Source: a virus
Virus record (IMG/VR): IMGVR_UViG_3300010343_000010
Span: 1 to 29,749 of that record
Length of the DNA: 29,749 nucleotides
Strand: one strand, 5' to 3'
Part shown: positions 1 to 7,370 of the stretch, piece after piece
Layout of the letters: every line of letters starts with the position of its first letter
Numbering within the stretch: the first letter of the stretch is position 1
Notes under the pieces: model-generated
The model's input: only the letters and a program-made list of their open reading frames with translations
Databases searched by the model: none
Told to the model about the DNA's origin: nothing
Translations under genes and position numbers: made by a program

Positions 1-58
1 CGTAAATCCGGTAAAGGCGATCCGCTGATTGTTGACCCTTGGTCCCCGTGAGATACAT
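1..58 (-). CDS. Partial gene running off the left edge
   Basis: An open frame starts with ATG on the minus strand and stays open to the window edge, giving 19 residues that begin MYLTGTKGQQSADR. It starts 12 bases after the stop of the glycine-rich fibre gene, and a GAGGGA stretch upstream could serve as ribosome binding site. It follows the tail-fibre genes in the same direction, so it probably belongs to the late operon. Too little is visible to assign a function. Confidence 0.5.
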   Translation of the reverse strand, partial: MYLTGTKGQQSADRLYRIY

Positions 59-70
59 TTTGGAATTCCC

Positions 71-2203
71 TCAATTGAATTCGTAGACGATGATTTCGCC
101 GCCGCTTGGGTTTCCGCCGGTTACTGCGGCACCGCTGTTAGCACTTGATCCGCCGCTTCCTCCGGCCCCAAAGCCTCTCCCTGGCGCGCCGTTGTTGGTT
201 GCTCTCTCCTGGACTCCCCCAGTGCCTAATGGAGAATTAGCACCTGCCCCCGAAAAATTTGAATTTAGGGCGGCATTAATGATGCTGTATTGCGGTGGTG
301 CCCCAGGAATATCATCAAGGCTTGTTCCTCCCGAGATGGTGCAGTCTGCGGGCAATGATCCTGTTATTGTACCAAAACCGATTAATGTGTCTGCTATAGC
401 TGTATTTCCTTGCCCAGCCGCCCCACCACTGCATGAAACAAGAGCTCCAAATGATACTGTGCTTCCAGCTGTGCCAGCGTTATCTCCAGCGCTTCCACCA
501 GCACCAGCAGTTCCGATAGTAATGGTTTCCGGTGAAAATCCGCTGGTATAATAAACTTTGGCGTAAGATCCTGATCCACCAGAACCCGCAGAGCAATTTT
601 GAGATGATGATGTAGAAGCGCACCCACCACCGCCACCGCCTTGTCCGACAACTTCAACGATAATCTGTTGCGTTCCTGCGTCTTCCGTGTAGGTTCCGCT
701 CGCGGTAAAAACCTGGATTCCAACGAGACCTGGCGAAGAGGAGGCAAGGGTGTTGCATCCAAAACCGGTCCCGCTGGTCCAGCTTAGTGCGTCATTCGAT
801 AGGCTGCATGAGGGGAGGGACAAACCGCTTGGCGTCGTCGCGGTGACGGAACCCAAGACTTGGTTGGCGGAAAGCGCTGGTAAATGAGCGTAGGTAATTC
901 CTGTAATTCCAGAGCCGCTCCCAGTTATGGTTGTGAACGATCCAGCGAAGGTTGTTGCCTGCCCTATGCTTCCGTTTAGCGCGCCGCTGGTTGAATTCAG
1001 AATTGAGAATGTGGCATTTCCGCCGACGAGGGAATAAATTCCGGTCGTGGCGTCGTTCTCAATAAGCATAGGCGCGGAATTGTTCGTCCCCTGCGGGATA
1101 ATGACCGTTGGTCCGCCGTTGCAAGCGTCTGAACCGTTACTCTGGCAAAGGGTGGTCGCGAACGAACCGGTTGTATTATTGTAAACCGCAACCTGGTCAG
1201 AGTTTCCGATACCGGTTCCATTCGGGAGAATGACCGTTAAATTGCTGGTCAGAATTCCAGTGTTTATGAAAACCGCGGGGAAGGGGGTTGGAAGGCTTAC
1301 TGTTTGATTGGTGCCGCTGACATATCCCGTGCCGCCATATAGGATCATATCTCCCGTGACGGCGGTTCCAGAGACGGTTGTTACCTCGACATAGTCGTCA
1401 TTATTTCCTTGGAACGAGGTATTGTTCGGAAATGTGACAACATCCCCCACCTTGTATCCTGAACCGCCATTGAAAATGGTGCCAAGAGAGGTGATAACGC
1501 CGCCAGATGCCGTAAATGTTTGGGTTAATCCGACGCCGTTGGTGGCAAACGAAAGGGTTCCACCGGCTGTGCTCCCCAGCGCAATATATATCGTGGCTTT
1601 CCGAAAATTGGTGACGTTTTGAGTGAACCCGGTTGTCGCAAGCTGGGTTGTGTTCGTGGTGGATGGCGCGGTTGGGGCGAGAGGAACGAGGGTAAACGTC
1701 GGTGAGGCAGCAAGGACAACCGCCCCGCTTCCCGTGGTGCCGTTGGAGAGGTTGGAGGCGGCGATTTGAGATCCTGCGACCTCGAAAATTCCGCTGATAT
1801 TCACGTCCCCGGTTGGTGGAACGCTCTCGTTGACGCCTAGCGCCGTGAGGCCACCAATCCCCGAGCTTGTCCATGTGCTGGAGTCGGGACCAGTGACGGT
1901 TCCGGTGAATGTCGGATTGTTGAACGAGCCCCCGGAGGTTGTCGCCAGAGTTCCAGAGGTTGGCAGGGTGACGTTTGTTGGCCCTGTGGTTGTAAAAGTT
2001 AGGGAGTTTGCCCCGGAGGTTGCGAAATTTCCCCCGAGCGTGATGGTGTATCCGAACAGATTGACCTGTGCGGTTGCGGTCGTTCCATTTTGGGTAATCT
2101 CGTCAAGATTATTTTGCGCCTGGAGTGGACCAATAATCGGCTGCCCCATAGCAGGGAGCGTCATCGACAGAAGAATGATCGTGGTCCAGATTTTTTTCAT
2201 CAT
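71..2203 (-). CDS. Glycine-rich tail fibre/adhesin with apparent signal peptide
   Basis: A 710-residue protein. The ATG at 2203 overlaps the previous stop (ATGA), so it is preferred over the in-frame GTG at 2215. Residues 1 to about 20 look like a Sec signal peptide: two Met and two Lys, a hydrophobic run (IWTTIILLSM), then PAMGQ as a possible cleavage region. The middle is Thr/Ser/Gly-rich beta-type sequence like phage fibre shafts and includes two GSGY-type modules. The C-terminal ~200 residues begin near FTASGTYTEDAG, contain a run of glycines and end GGEIIVYEFN, the pattern of glycine-rich domains at phage tail-fibre tips. Eight cysteines are visible, several as closely spaced pairs. Its place after two other fibre genes supports a receptor-binding role. 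A signal peptide is unexpected for a virion protein. Alternatively it could be a secreted or outer-membrane adhesin. Confidence 0.75.
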   Translation of the reverse strand: MMKKIWTTIILLSMTLPAMGQPIIGPLQAQNNLDEITQNGTTATAQVNLFGYTITLGGNFATSGANSLTFTTTGPTNVTLPTSGTLATTSGGSFNNPTFTGTVTGPDSSTWTSSGIGGLTALGVNESVPPTGDVNISGIFEVAGSQIAASNLSNGTTGSGAVVLAASPTFTLVPLAPTAPSTTNTTQLATTGFTQNVTNFRKATIYIALGSTAGGTLSFATNGVGLTQTFTASGGVITSLGTIFNGGSGYKVGDVVTFPNNTSFQGNNDDYVEVTTVSGTAVTGDMILYGGTGYVSGTNQTVSLPTPFPAVFINTGILTSNLTVILPNGTGIGNSDQVAVYNNTTGSFATTLCQSNGSDACNGGPTVIIPQGTNNSAPMLIENDATTGIYSLVGGNATFSILNSTSGALNGSIGQATTFAGSFTTITGSGSGITGITYAHLPALSANQVLGSVTATTPSGLSLPSCSLSNDALSWTSGTGFGCNTLASSSPGLVGIQVFTASGTYTEDAGTQQIIVEVVGQGGGGGGCASTSSSQNCSAGSGGSGSYAKVYYTSGFSPETITIGTAGAGGSAGDNAGTAGSTVSFGALVSCSGGAAGQGNTAIADTLIGFGTITGSLPADCTISGGTSLDDIPGAPPQYSIINAALNSNFSGAGANSPLGTGGVQERATNNGAPGRGFGAGGSGGSSANSGAAVTGGNPSGGEIIVYEFN

Positions 2204-2823
2204 GACACGAGCCACTTTGTTAAAGTGATAAGCGTGAATGTCGCTACGCCATTGGCGGAAATCCCAGATGGAGAGTTCGTTGATAGGGATTCAATCTGAG
2301 ATCCAACGGGCGGATAAACGCTTAGCAAATTAGCGCCTCGATTGAAAACTTGGATTGACGTACCCACGGAAATCGGTTGACTGTCGAGATTTAGGGTTGG
2401 AAGTATAACGCCGGTTCCGGAAGAAACGGTGGTTACGTCATTGATCTGAGAGACCAGGAGAGTCGCGGTTCCTTGTGAGACTCCCGCAGCCGTAACCGAG
2501 GGAGAAACCGTGAGAACGACAAATCCGGTTGCCGTGCTCGTTGATATTATCCCAACTCTAACCCATTCACCCGTCCCCGTTCCTTCTGGGACGATGTAAT
2601 TCAGATTGTCGTCAGAGTGTGTTCCTGCTGGATTCCACCAGAAAAAACCACCAAAACCGTCATTCGGTACAGTAATTCCCTGCAAGAATACCGTCATACC
2701 AGGAAGGCCGGTAAAATCGCGCAGCTGAGACGCCATTTGCGCGCCTTGAAGAAATGTATTCAGATTATCGGCTGAGACGGTCCCTTGACCTTGAATTTGC
2801 GCTGCGAGTTGAGGGGCTGACAT
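2200..2823 (-). CDS. Short tail-fibre-like protein, paralogue of upstream gene
   Basis: A 207-residue protein. Its first ~90 residues closely match the N-terminus of the 2835-3863 product: both contain AQIQGQGTVSADNLNT, then QLR-F-GL-GM-VF, then a W/YWN segment and an IVP motif. The last ~100 residues form a different beta-rich domain (INDVTTVSSGTGVILP, NRGANLLSVYPPVG, ending in LTKWLVS), a pattern common at the distal ends of phage fibres. The start is ATG with GGGGAA upstream, and the stop overlaps the next start. The shared N-terminus is probably the attachment or trimerisation module and the variable C-terminus the working end; this is inference from the paralogy. Confidence 0.7.
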   Translation of the reverse strand: MSAPQLAAQIQGQGTVSADNLNTFLQGAQMASQLRDFTGLPGMTVFLQGITVPNDGFGGFFWWNPAGTHSDDNLNYIVPEGTGTGEWVRVGIISTSTATGFVVLTVSPSVTAAGVSQGTATLLVSQINDVTTVSSGTGVILPTLNLDSQPISVGTSIQVFNRGANLLSVYPPVGSQIESLSTNSPSGISANGVATFTLITLTKWLVS

Positions 2824-2834
2824 TTCGCGTTCCC

Positions 2835-3863
2835 CTAAAAACTGTAGCTCGAAATAGCGATGGCAAAGGTTCCCGTTCCCGCAGACACCGATGAACTATA
2901 AAAAAGCTCTTGCGGCGTTGAAATTTGAAGAAGACTGAATGGAATGTTGATTGATGCTCCCGCGCTGATCGCAACAAAACTGCTGATGGTCCCAAAGTTT
3001 ACGATTGTCGGATACATGTTCAATTGAGCCGAATCGCCTGATGTGTTGTTCGCGACGTTCAAAAAACCGTTTATGGAATTGGCGTTCATCGGGACCGCGC
3101 TGGAGATTGAGAGCGCGGTGATTGATGCTTGAGGTGTGGTTGTCGATAGAACCGTGACGGCATTCCGGCTTATCATTCGACCGGTCTGATACCCAGTAAT
3201 AAATTGTTTGCTGGAATTTGTTGTCCAAACGCTGACGAGAGCGGATGCTGTGTAACCAGCTGGAGCGTTCACGCCGCCATAAATGCTTGGCGCAACTGAC
3301 GAGGTGGCGTTTACCCCAAGAAGGGCGGTGGCTCCTGAAGATGGATTATAAATTGCGTAGAGCGCCACATACCCGCTGGTTGGTGCCGTTCCGGTGTCCA
3401 TACCGTTGGCGCCGACTGTCGCGAGATTTATGGTTTCGCTGAAACTCCCAATTTTATACGCCAATCCACCCAAAATGGACTCAACAATAATCTCGTCCGC
3501 AGTCAGGGTTGCGGTGGCGGAGGCGGCGGAAACCGACATCACAACATTTCTGGATGAGCCAACGACGCCTGGACCGATGTTGAATCCGCCGATGAGCATA
3601 ACCCATGCCCCGGCAACGCCCGGTTGGGGGACAATAATGGTTGTTCCGTTGTCGGGTCCAATTGAGGTTGCGTTCCAATAGAATAACCCCTGCCCCCCAT
3701 CGCCTGGTGAACTACTCCCCTCCACAAAAACCATCATCCCGGTAAGGCCAATGAACGCGCGAAGCTGCGTTATGTTCACGCACCATTGGGTATAGGTGTT
3801 CAGGTTGTCCGCTGAGACGGTTCCTTGACCCTGGATCTGAGCAAATAGCTGGGGCGCGGTCAT
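2835..3863 (-). CDS. Tail-fibre-like protein
   Basis: A 342-residue protein. The N-terminal ~90 residues are shared with the next gene downstream, and the rest is a Ser/Thr/Ala/Gly-rich, cysteine-poor beta sequence typical of phage fibre or appendage proteins. Residues ~130-240 (TADEIIVESILGGLAY, then TAPTSGYVALYAIYNP) resemble a phage fibre jelly-roll-like segment, a weak impression only. AGGAAG lies just before the ATG and overlaps the stop of the tiny Trp-rich reading frame upstream. Sitting late in the structural operon next to two other fibre genes supports a role in host recognition. The receptor cannot be deduced. Confidence 0.7.
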   Translation of the reverse strand: MTAPQLFAQIQGQGTVSADNLNTYTQWCVNITQLRAFIGLTGMMVFVEGSSSPGDGGQGLFYWNATSIGPDNGTTIIVPQPGVAGAWVMLIGGFNIGPGVVGSSRNVVMSVSAASATATLTADEIIVESILGGLAYKIGSFSETINLATVGANGMDTGTAPTSGYVALYAIYNPSSGATALLGVNATSSVAPSIYGGVNAPAGYTASALVSVWTTNSSKQFITGYQTGRMISRNAVTVLSTTTPQASITALSISSAVPMNANSINGFLNVANNTSGDSAQLNMYPTIVNFGTISSFVAISAGASINIPFSLLQISTPQELFYSSSVSAGTGTFAIAISSYSF

Positions 3864-3864
3864 G

Positions 3865-3939
3865 TCACTTCCTGACCGGTGGGCGAGGGGGGCGGTGCGG
3901 TAGGGGAAACCAGCGCCAGGGGGGAATCCAACGCCACAT
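3865..3939 (-). CDS. Putative 24-residue Trp/Pro/Arg-rich peptide
   Basis: A very short frame whose ATG overlaps the TAA of the preceding small gene (TAATG). Its TGA falls one base before the ATG of the fibre gene, so it exactly fills the space between two genes. The product begins [11 protein letters not shown] and continues with HRPPRPP, ending RK: four Trp, nine Pro and six Arg/Lys, with no acidic residue. The composition resembles Trp/Pro/Arg-rich antimicrobial peptides of the indolicidin type, but that is only compositional. It could instead be a translational relay that couples ribosomes from the upstream gene to the fibre gene, or a chance frame. Confidence 0.4.
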   Translation of the reverse strand: MWRWIPPWRWFPLPHRPPRPPVRK

Positions 3940-4091
3940 TAACGCTTCGACTTCCGGCCTTTTCGACCGGTTTTTCTGGCATTTGAGAGTGCAATTGCCA
4001 CCGCTTGTTTTTGCGGTCTTTTTCCACCCCGCATTAACTCGCGAATGTTCGAGCTTACAACCTCTCTGCCGCTACCGGATTCTAGAGGCAT
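3939..4091 (-). CDS. Small basic protein, DUF6496-like
   Basis: A 50-residue protein. The ATG has GGTGG upstream and follows the previous stop by 9 bases. It reads [19 protein letters not shown], then [18 protein letters not shown], then a Lys/Arg-rich tail. The segment '[22 protein letters not shown]' is the hallmark of small proteins annotated as DUF6496 in phages and bacteria; I recognise this from memory. Function is unknown. The helical, strongly basic character would suit nucleic-acid or virion association. The next frame overlaps its stop codon. Confidence 0.7.
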   Translation of the reverse strand: MPLESGSGREVVSSNIRELMRGGKRPQKQAVAIALSNARKTGRKGRKSKR

Positions 4092-4100
4092 AACACCACC

Positions 4101-4193
4101 TTACCGACGATAGCCCATACCACGGGAGGATCTGCGCTTTTTCGATCCACCCATGCGGTTCATGCCCATGTATCCCATAGAACGACCGGCCAT
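4101..4193 (-). CDS. 30-residue Gly/Met/Arg-rich small protein
   Basis: The frame has an excellent ribosome binding site (AGGAGGGTAAA before ATG) placed over the end of the upstream membrane-protein gene, whose TAA lies one base before this ATG. The product begins MAGRSMGYMGMNRMGG and ends SSRGMGYRR: two MGY motifs, many Arg/Lys and no acidic residues. The strong initiation signal and tight packing argue that it is translated. No family is recognised. With the next two frames it forms a run of three very small basic products between the membrane protein and the fibres. Confidence 0.55.
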   Translation of the reverse strand: MAGRSMGYMGMNRMGGSKKRRSSRGMGYRR

Positions 4194-4194
4194 T

Positions 4195-4518
4195 TTACCC
4201 TCCTGGTTTGAATTTGTGGCCGTACTCAATCAGCGCCACGGGAAATAAGATGAGGACAGAATATGCGATGAGCACCCAAACGCTGATTCCGGTTTGATGA
4301 CCCATCGCGACCGACGCGAGGTAAAAACCCCCGGCGAGAACAAAAAATAGCGCCACCCGAATGGAAAGAATAAGGGCAAGGGCCTTGAATACGCCGAGAG
4401 TCGCGGCGTTGGCGGTTTCGAGTGAACGAGAGCGTATTGTCGCCTGTTGAACTTGCGCCAGCTCATTCTGCCGCTCCTCTAGGCGGTTCAGTTGGAGTTG
4501 TAGAATAGACGTGTCCAT
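4195..4518 (-). CDS. Small membrane protein with coiled coil; possible holin
   Basis: Using the ATG at 4518, the protein has 107 residues. It starts with a heptad-like helix (LQLNRLEERQNELAQVQQ) followed by two hydrophobic segments, roughly residues 42-67 (ALALILSIRVALFFVLAGG...) and 75-98 (SVWVLIAYSVLILFPVAL), and ends in a short positive tail. Two membrane spans in a small late protein fit a class II holin, but similar proteins occur in virions, and no endolysin is adjacent. In-frame starts upstream at 4584 (ATG) and 4671 (GTG) would enlarge the overlap with the preceding gene. The 4518 start was chosen because it keeps the overlap to 56 bases; none of the starts has a good ribosome binding site. 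Confidence 0.6.
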   Translation of the reverse strand: MDTSILQLQLNRLEERQNELAQVQQATIRSRSLETANAATLGVFKALALILSIRVALFFVLAGGFYLASVAMGHQTGISVWVLIAYSVLILFPVALIEYGHKFKPGG

Positions 4519-4909
4519 TGACGGTAAAGGGGTCTGCGCCGTCTGGGGGTAATGGATCTCGGAGGGGGATGACGTTTGATTCATCTGCTGAGCCGGAAAC
4601 GCCAGAACGCTTTCGACCTCTGGTTTTTTGGCTTGAATTGGCGTTACCGCTAGTCTTTCCACGGAGTTCACTCAAAACCTCCTCAAATTCGCTGGGTTGG
4701 TCCGGTTCATCAGCCATGATTTTGGCTCTTGTCGCCAGAAAACCACTCGCCGTCGCGGCAACCTTCAATTTTTCCGAAAAACTCGGACCTTCCTCTATTG
4801 TCATCCCATCTGGATTTTTCAAATCACCAATGGTTGCCTCCCGGATTAACCCAATGAGAAGCTTTTCCACATCAGACATGAGCCTGTCGGATCGGGATAC
4901 CTTAGCCAT
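4463..4909 (-). CDS. Hypothetical virion-operon protein
   Basis: A 148-residue hydrophilic protein beginning MAKVSRSDRLMSDVEKLLIG. The ATG at 4909 is preferred to a TTG five codons upstream. The first ~75 residues look helical (LIREATIGDL, FSEKLKVAATASGFLATRAKIM); the rest is charged and probably disordered, with a basic patch (KTRGRKR) and a Pro-rich end. It lies between the last ejection-type protein and the small membrane protein, overlapping the latter. No family recognised. The helical N-terminus with a flexible tail is loosely reminiscent of small terminase subunits or scaffolds, but nothing specific supports either. Confidence 0.6.
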   Translation of the reverse strand: MAKVSRSDRLMSDVEKLLIGLIREATIGDLKNPDGMTIEEGPSFSEKLKVAATASGFLATRAKIMADEPDQPSEFEEVLSELRGKTSGNANSSQKTRGRKRSGVSGSADESNVIPLRDPLPPDGADPFTVNGHVYSTTPTEPPRGAAE

Positions 4910-4967
4910 GGAGTCTTGTAGCAATCTTATTGGATTGCCGGGTTAAGTACGAAAAAATGCAACACTT

Positions 4968-7370
4968 TTATTGCGTCTGCTGGTCATCCCCGATTGGAAC
5001 AATAGGCGTGGATGGAAGGAACGGGGTCGATGGCGCAGGGGGTTGGAACATCGGCAAAACCTGACCGGGTTCGGCTTTTGAAAGAAGCTCTGGATCGGTC
5101 AAAATCTTTGCGACCTCTTCATTCAACGCCTGGTTTTGGATCAATCCAAGGTTTCTTTTGGCTCTCAGAAACGCCATCCCTCCGGAAAGTAAATCTCCAT
5201 GTGCGGTATGTGCTATCCCTTGCGCCACATCCAAATATGGAGCGATATTGTGGGTAGCATCCTCGACAACGCGGCGTGCCGTCGCTGAATTACCGACGAC
5301 ATGATGATATGCGTCCCGAATCGCTCTTTCACCCGACGCTGAGTCGATGAAATTTTCAAATTGTTTCTTGGTTTTGAAGATAGGTTTTATTCTCTGCCTT
5401 GCCCAAGCCTCATCCTCATCTTTTGAAATATCTCTAATCTCTGAGGCAGTAGATCCTTTTGGACCAAGTTTGTCTAAATAGGCTTGCGCCGCTCCAATTC
5501 GGAAATGCTCTTGTTGGGATGGCGTCATCTTACTGAAAATATCTTTTACATCCTCTGGATGAGTCCTAAGAATCGCCTCCCCCTGTTTCATCGCCCCTTT
5601 GCTTGCGGCAGGACCAGCCCATGCCGCTCGCGCGATTTTATAATTTGGATTTATCCGGTCCAACTCATTGACTAGAGATACGCGAAGTTTTTCGATTGAT
5701 CTGCCGTATTCATCTAAATTTAGTCGTCCGGTAACTGGATCACGGTATTCCTCAAGCATATTGTCCAGACCTTTTTTTGCAGCATCAAGGAGCCTCATGT
5801 TTGGAGTCTTGATCAATTTTGGATTCCCTTCGGCATCCAATTCAACCGCATAATCTGTTGGATCAAATCTAACGTTGTCGGCATGAGCCTCGTTTCTCTG
5901 AATTTTAAGTCCGTGCGCTATTCCTTTTTGTATGTCCGGATTTTTTTTCAGCAAACGAGCGATATACGGGCTGTAAACGGCAGCGCCTTTACCCTGAGAT
6001 TCCGCCGTTTGGGCGGTCTTTAATTGCTTCAAAATATCAGCATGATCGTCTTCAACCGATTGTACTCTTGCTTCAGCCTCATCAACCAAACGTTGCGCTT
6101 GGTTCATTTGTTGTCTAGCGAGTTTGTTGGTTTTTATATCTCGTCCAACATTTATCATCCTTGCGGCAGTCTGGTTAAGATTTTGATAGGCTGAGTTCAG
6201 AGCCTTACCCGCGTCTTTTCGTTCCTTTGAAATCCGGTTGAATTCCGAGGTAAACTGTTCCTGGATTGGCTTCATGCTTCCAGGTTCAAAAGCTTTTTCA
6301 TATAGCGGTTTTGAAGACGTTCTCTGGCTTTCGCTCAAAGCCTCTCCAACCTCGCGGCGAGTGTTCGGGGAATTGAAGTTTGACCGTACCGATGCAGTAA
6401 GCCTTGAAGCGGAATTTCTCAGTCGATTTAAGAAACTCTGGGTGATTATTGTTCGGCTTGCTCCTTGTGAGCGATGCAATCGACCAGCTAAACCTTTGAG
6501 ATTTTCTCCGCCGATCTCCATCAATGTCGATGGGACTCCGGCAGCATGGGATTTGTGAAACATATCAATGATATGTTCAGCCGTTGGACCCCCACCTTTT
6601 TCATCCGCAGCAAGAGTCCTCGCGACCGCTTGAACCGCTTGGGATCTCAAAGCCTCCGGTTTGTTTTTCATCATGTACCGGCCAACACCACTTTTGGCGA
6701 AGTTCGCTCCCTCCAGGACTCCACCGGTTGCCACGGCACCCTCGACGTTTTCAGCGGTTTCCCTCTCTTTCCCGCTCCAATAATCCGGACCAGAGACCGG
6801 TTGTTCTTCGCCGGCAGTCAAACCTCCGCGAATCGCTTGCCCCATTCGCCCGATCAAGCCGCGAGCGGCTGAAATATCCCCCATAGCACCTTCCGGTCCC
6901 ATGGCTGCGGCCATCTGACCAGCGATATTACCGGCTCCATATAGTTCCGGATGTTCTTGTTCGTATGGTTGGGTCTGTCCACTAAGCCAATCCAACCCGC
7001 GTTGCGATCCGGCGGTGAGCGTTGGTCCGGAAATACCTTGCGCTCTCCCGATGTCCGAGAGGGTCTTGCTGATAAACTGCAAGGGGGCAGGTTCAGAAGG
7101 TGAGGGAGTGAGTGCTTGACCGGCGAGCTGTGCTGTACCCAAAACCGCGCTTCCCAGACCACTCACAAGCCCTGCGCCAACCGATGCTCCAGGTCCACCA
7201 ATCGGGTTTTGAGGCGAAGGTTTTGGTGTGGGGGTCAAAGGCGCAAGGCTTGGAGATTTTGGCTGGTGACTTAGGGCATAATCCTTCATAACCTTGCCGA
7301 TGACAGCCGAATTGGTTCCGTCCGGAAAAACATGGGACACGCCATCAGCTGAAACAGCGGTAATACTCAC
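4968..7370 (-). CDS. Large ejection-type (internal virion) protein
   Basis: An 800-residue protein starting at a GTG that overlaps the previous stop (GTGA). The N-terminus (ADGVSHVFPDGTNSAVIGKVM) resembles a short module found at the start of many phage internal proteins. It is followed by a Pro-rich linker and a Gly/Ala-rich stretch (GGPGASVGAGLVSGLGSAVL) that could insert in membranes. Residues ~300-700 are mostly long charged helices, including KERKDAGKALNSAYQNL and QMNQAQRLVDEAEARVQSVEDD. The C-terminus is Pro-rich. This architecture and its position as the third of three long genes after the tail hub match podovirus ejection proteins, which enter the cell with DNA. No transglycosylase or peptidase motif was seen. 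Confidence 0.65.
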   Translation of the reverse strand: MSITAVSADGVSHVFPDGTNSAVIGKVMKDYALSHQPKSPSLAPLTPTPKPSPQNPIGGPGASVGAGLVSGLGSAVLGTAQLAGQALTPSPSEPAPLQFISKTLSDIGRAQGISGPTLTAGSQRGLDWLSGQTQPYEQEHPELYGAGNIAGQMAAAMGPEGAMGDISAARGLIGRMGQAIRGGLTAGEEQPVSGPDYWSGKERETAENVEGAVATGGVLEGANFAKSGVGRYMMKNKPEALRSQAVQAVARTLAADEKGGGPTAEHIIDMFHKSHAAGVPSTLMEIGGENLKGLAGRLHRSQGASRTIITQSFLNRLRNSASRLTASVRSNFNSPNTRREVGEALSESQRTSSKPLYEKAFEPGSMKPIQEQFTSEFNRISKERKDAGKALNSAYQNLNQTAARMINVGRDIKTNKLARQQMNQAQRLVDEAEARVQSVEDDHADILKQLKTAQTAESQGKGAAVYSPYIARLLKKNPDIQKGIAHGLKIQRNEAHADNVRFDPTDYAVELDAEGNPKLIKTPNMRLLDAAKKGLDNMLEEYRDPVTGRLNLDEYGRSIEKLRVSLVNELDRINPNYKIARAAWAGPAASKGAMKQGEAILRTHPEDVKDIFSKMTPSQQEHFRIGAAQAYLDKLGPKGSTASEIRDISKDEDEAWARQRIKPIFKTKKQFENFIDSASGERAIRDAYHHVVGNSATARRVVEDATHNIAPYLDVAQGIAHTAHGDLLSGGMAFLRAKRNLGLIQNQALNEEVAKILTDPELLSKAEPGQVLPMFQPPAPSTPFLPSTPIVPIGDDQQTQ

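Noticed and set aside
394-762. 122-residue minus-strand frame under the glycine-rich fibre gene
   Set aside because: It lies wholly inside the fibre gene in another frame, has no ribosome site and an Arg/Leu/Pro composition typical of a shadow frame.
1401-1874. 157-residue minus-strand frame in the fibre gene
   Set aside because: Rich in Arg, His, Ser and Trp with no domain pattern; an alternate reading of repetitive Gly/Thr coding sequence.
4910-4967. Possible promoter (TTGCAT and CAATAA-like) before the 4463-4909 gene
   Set aside because: Both hexamers match at only about three positions; not distinguishable from background.
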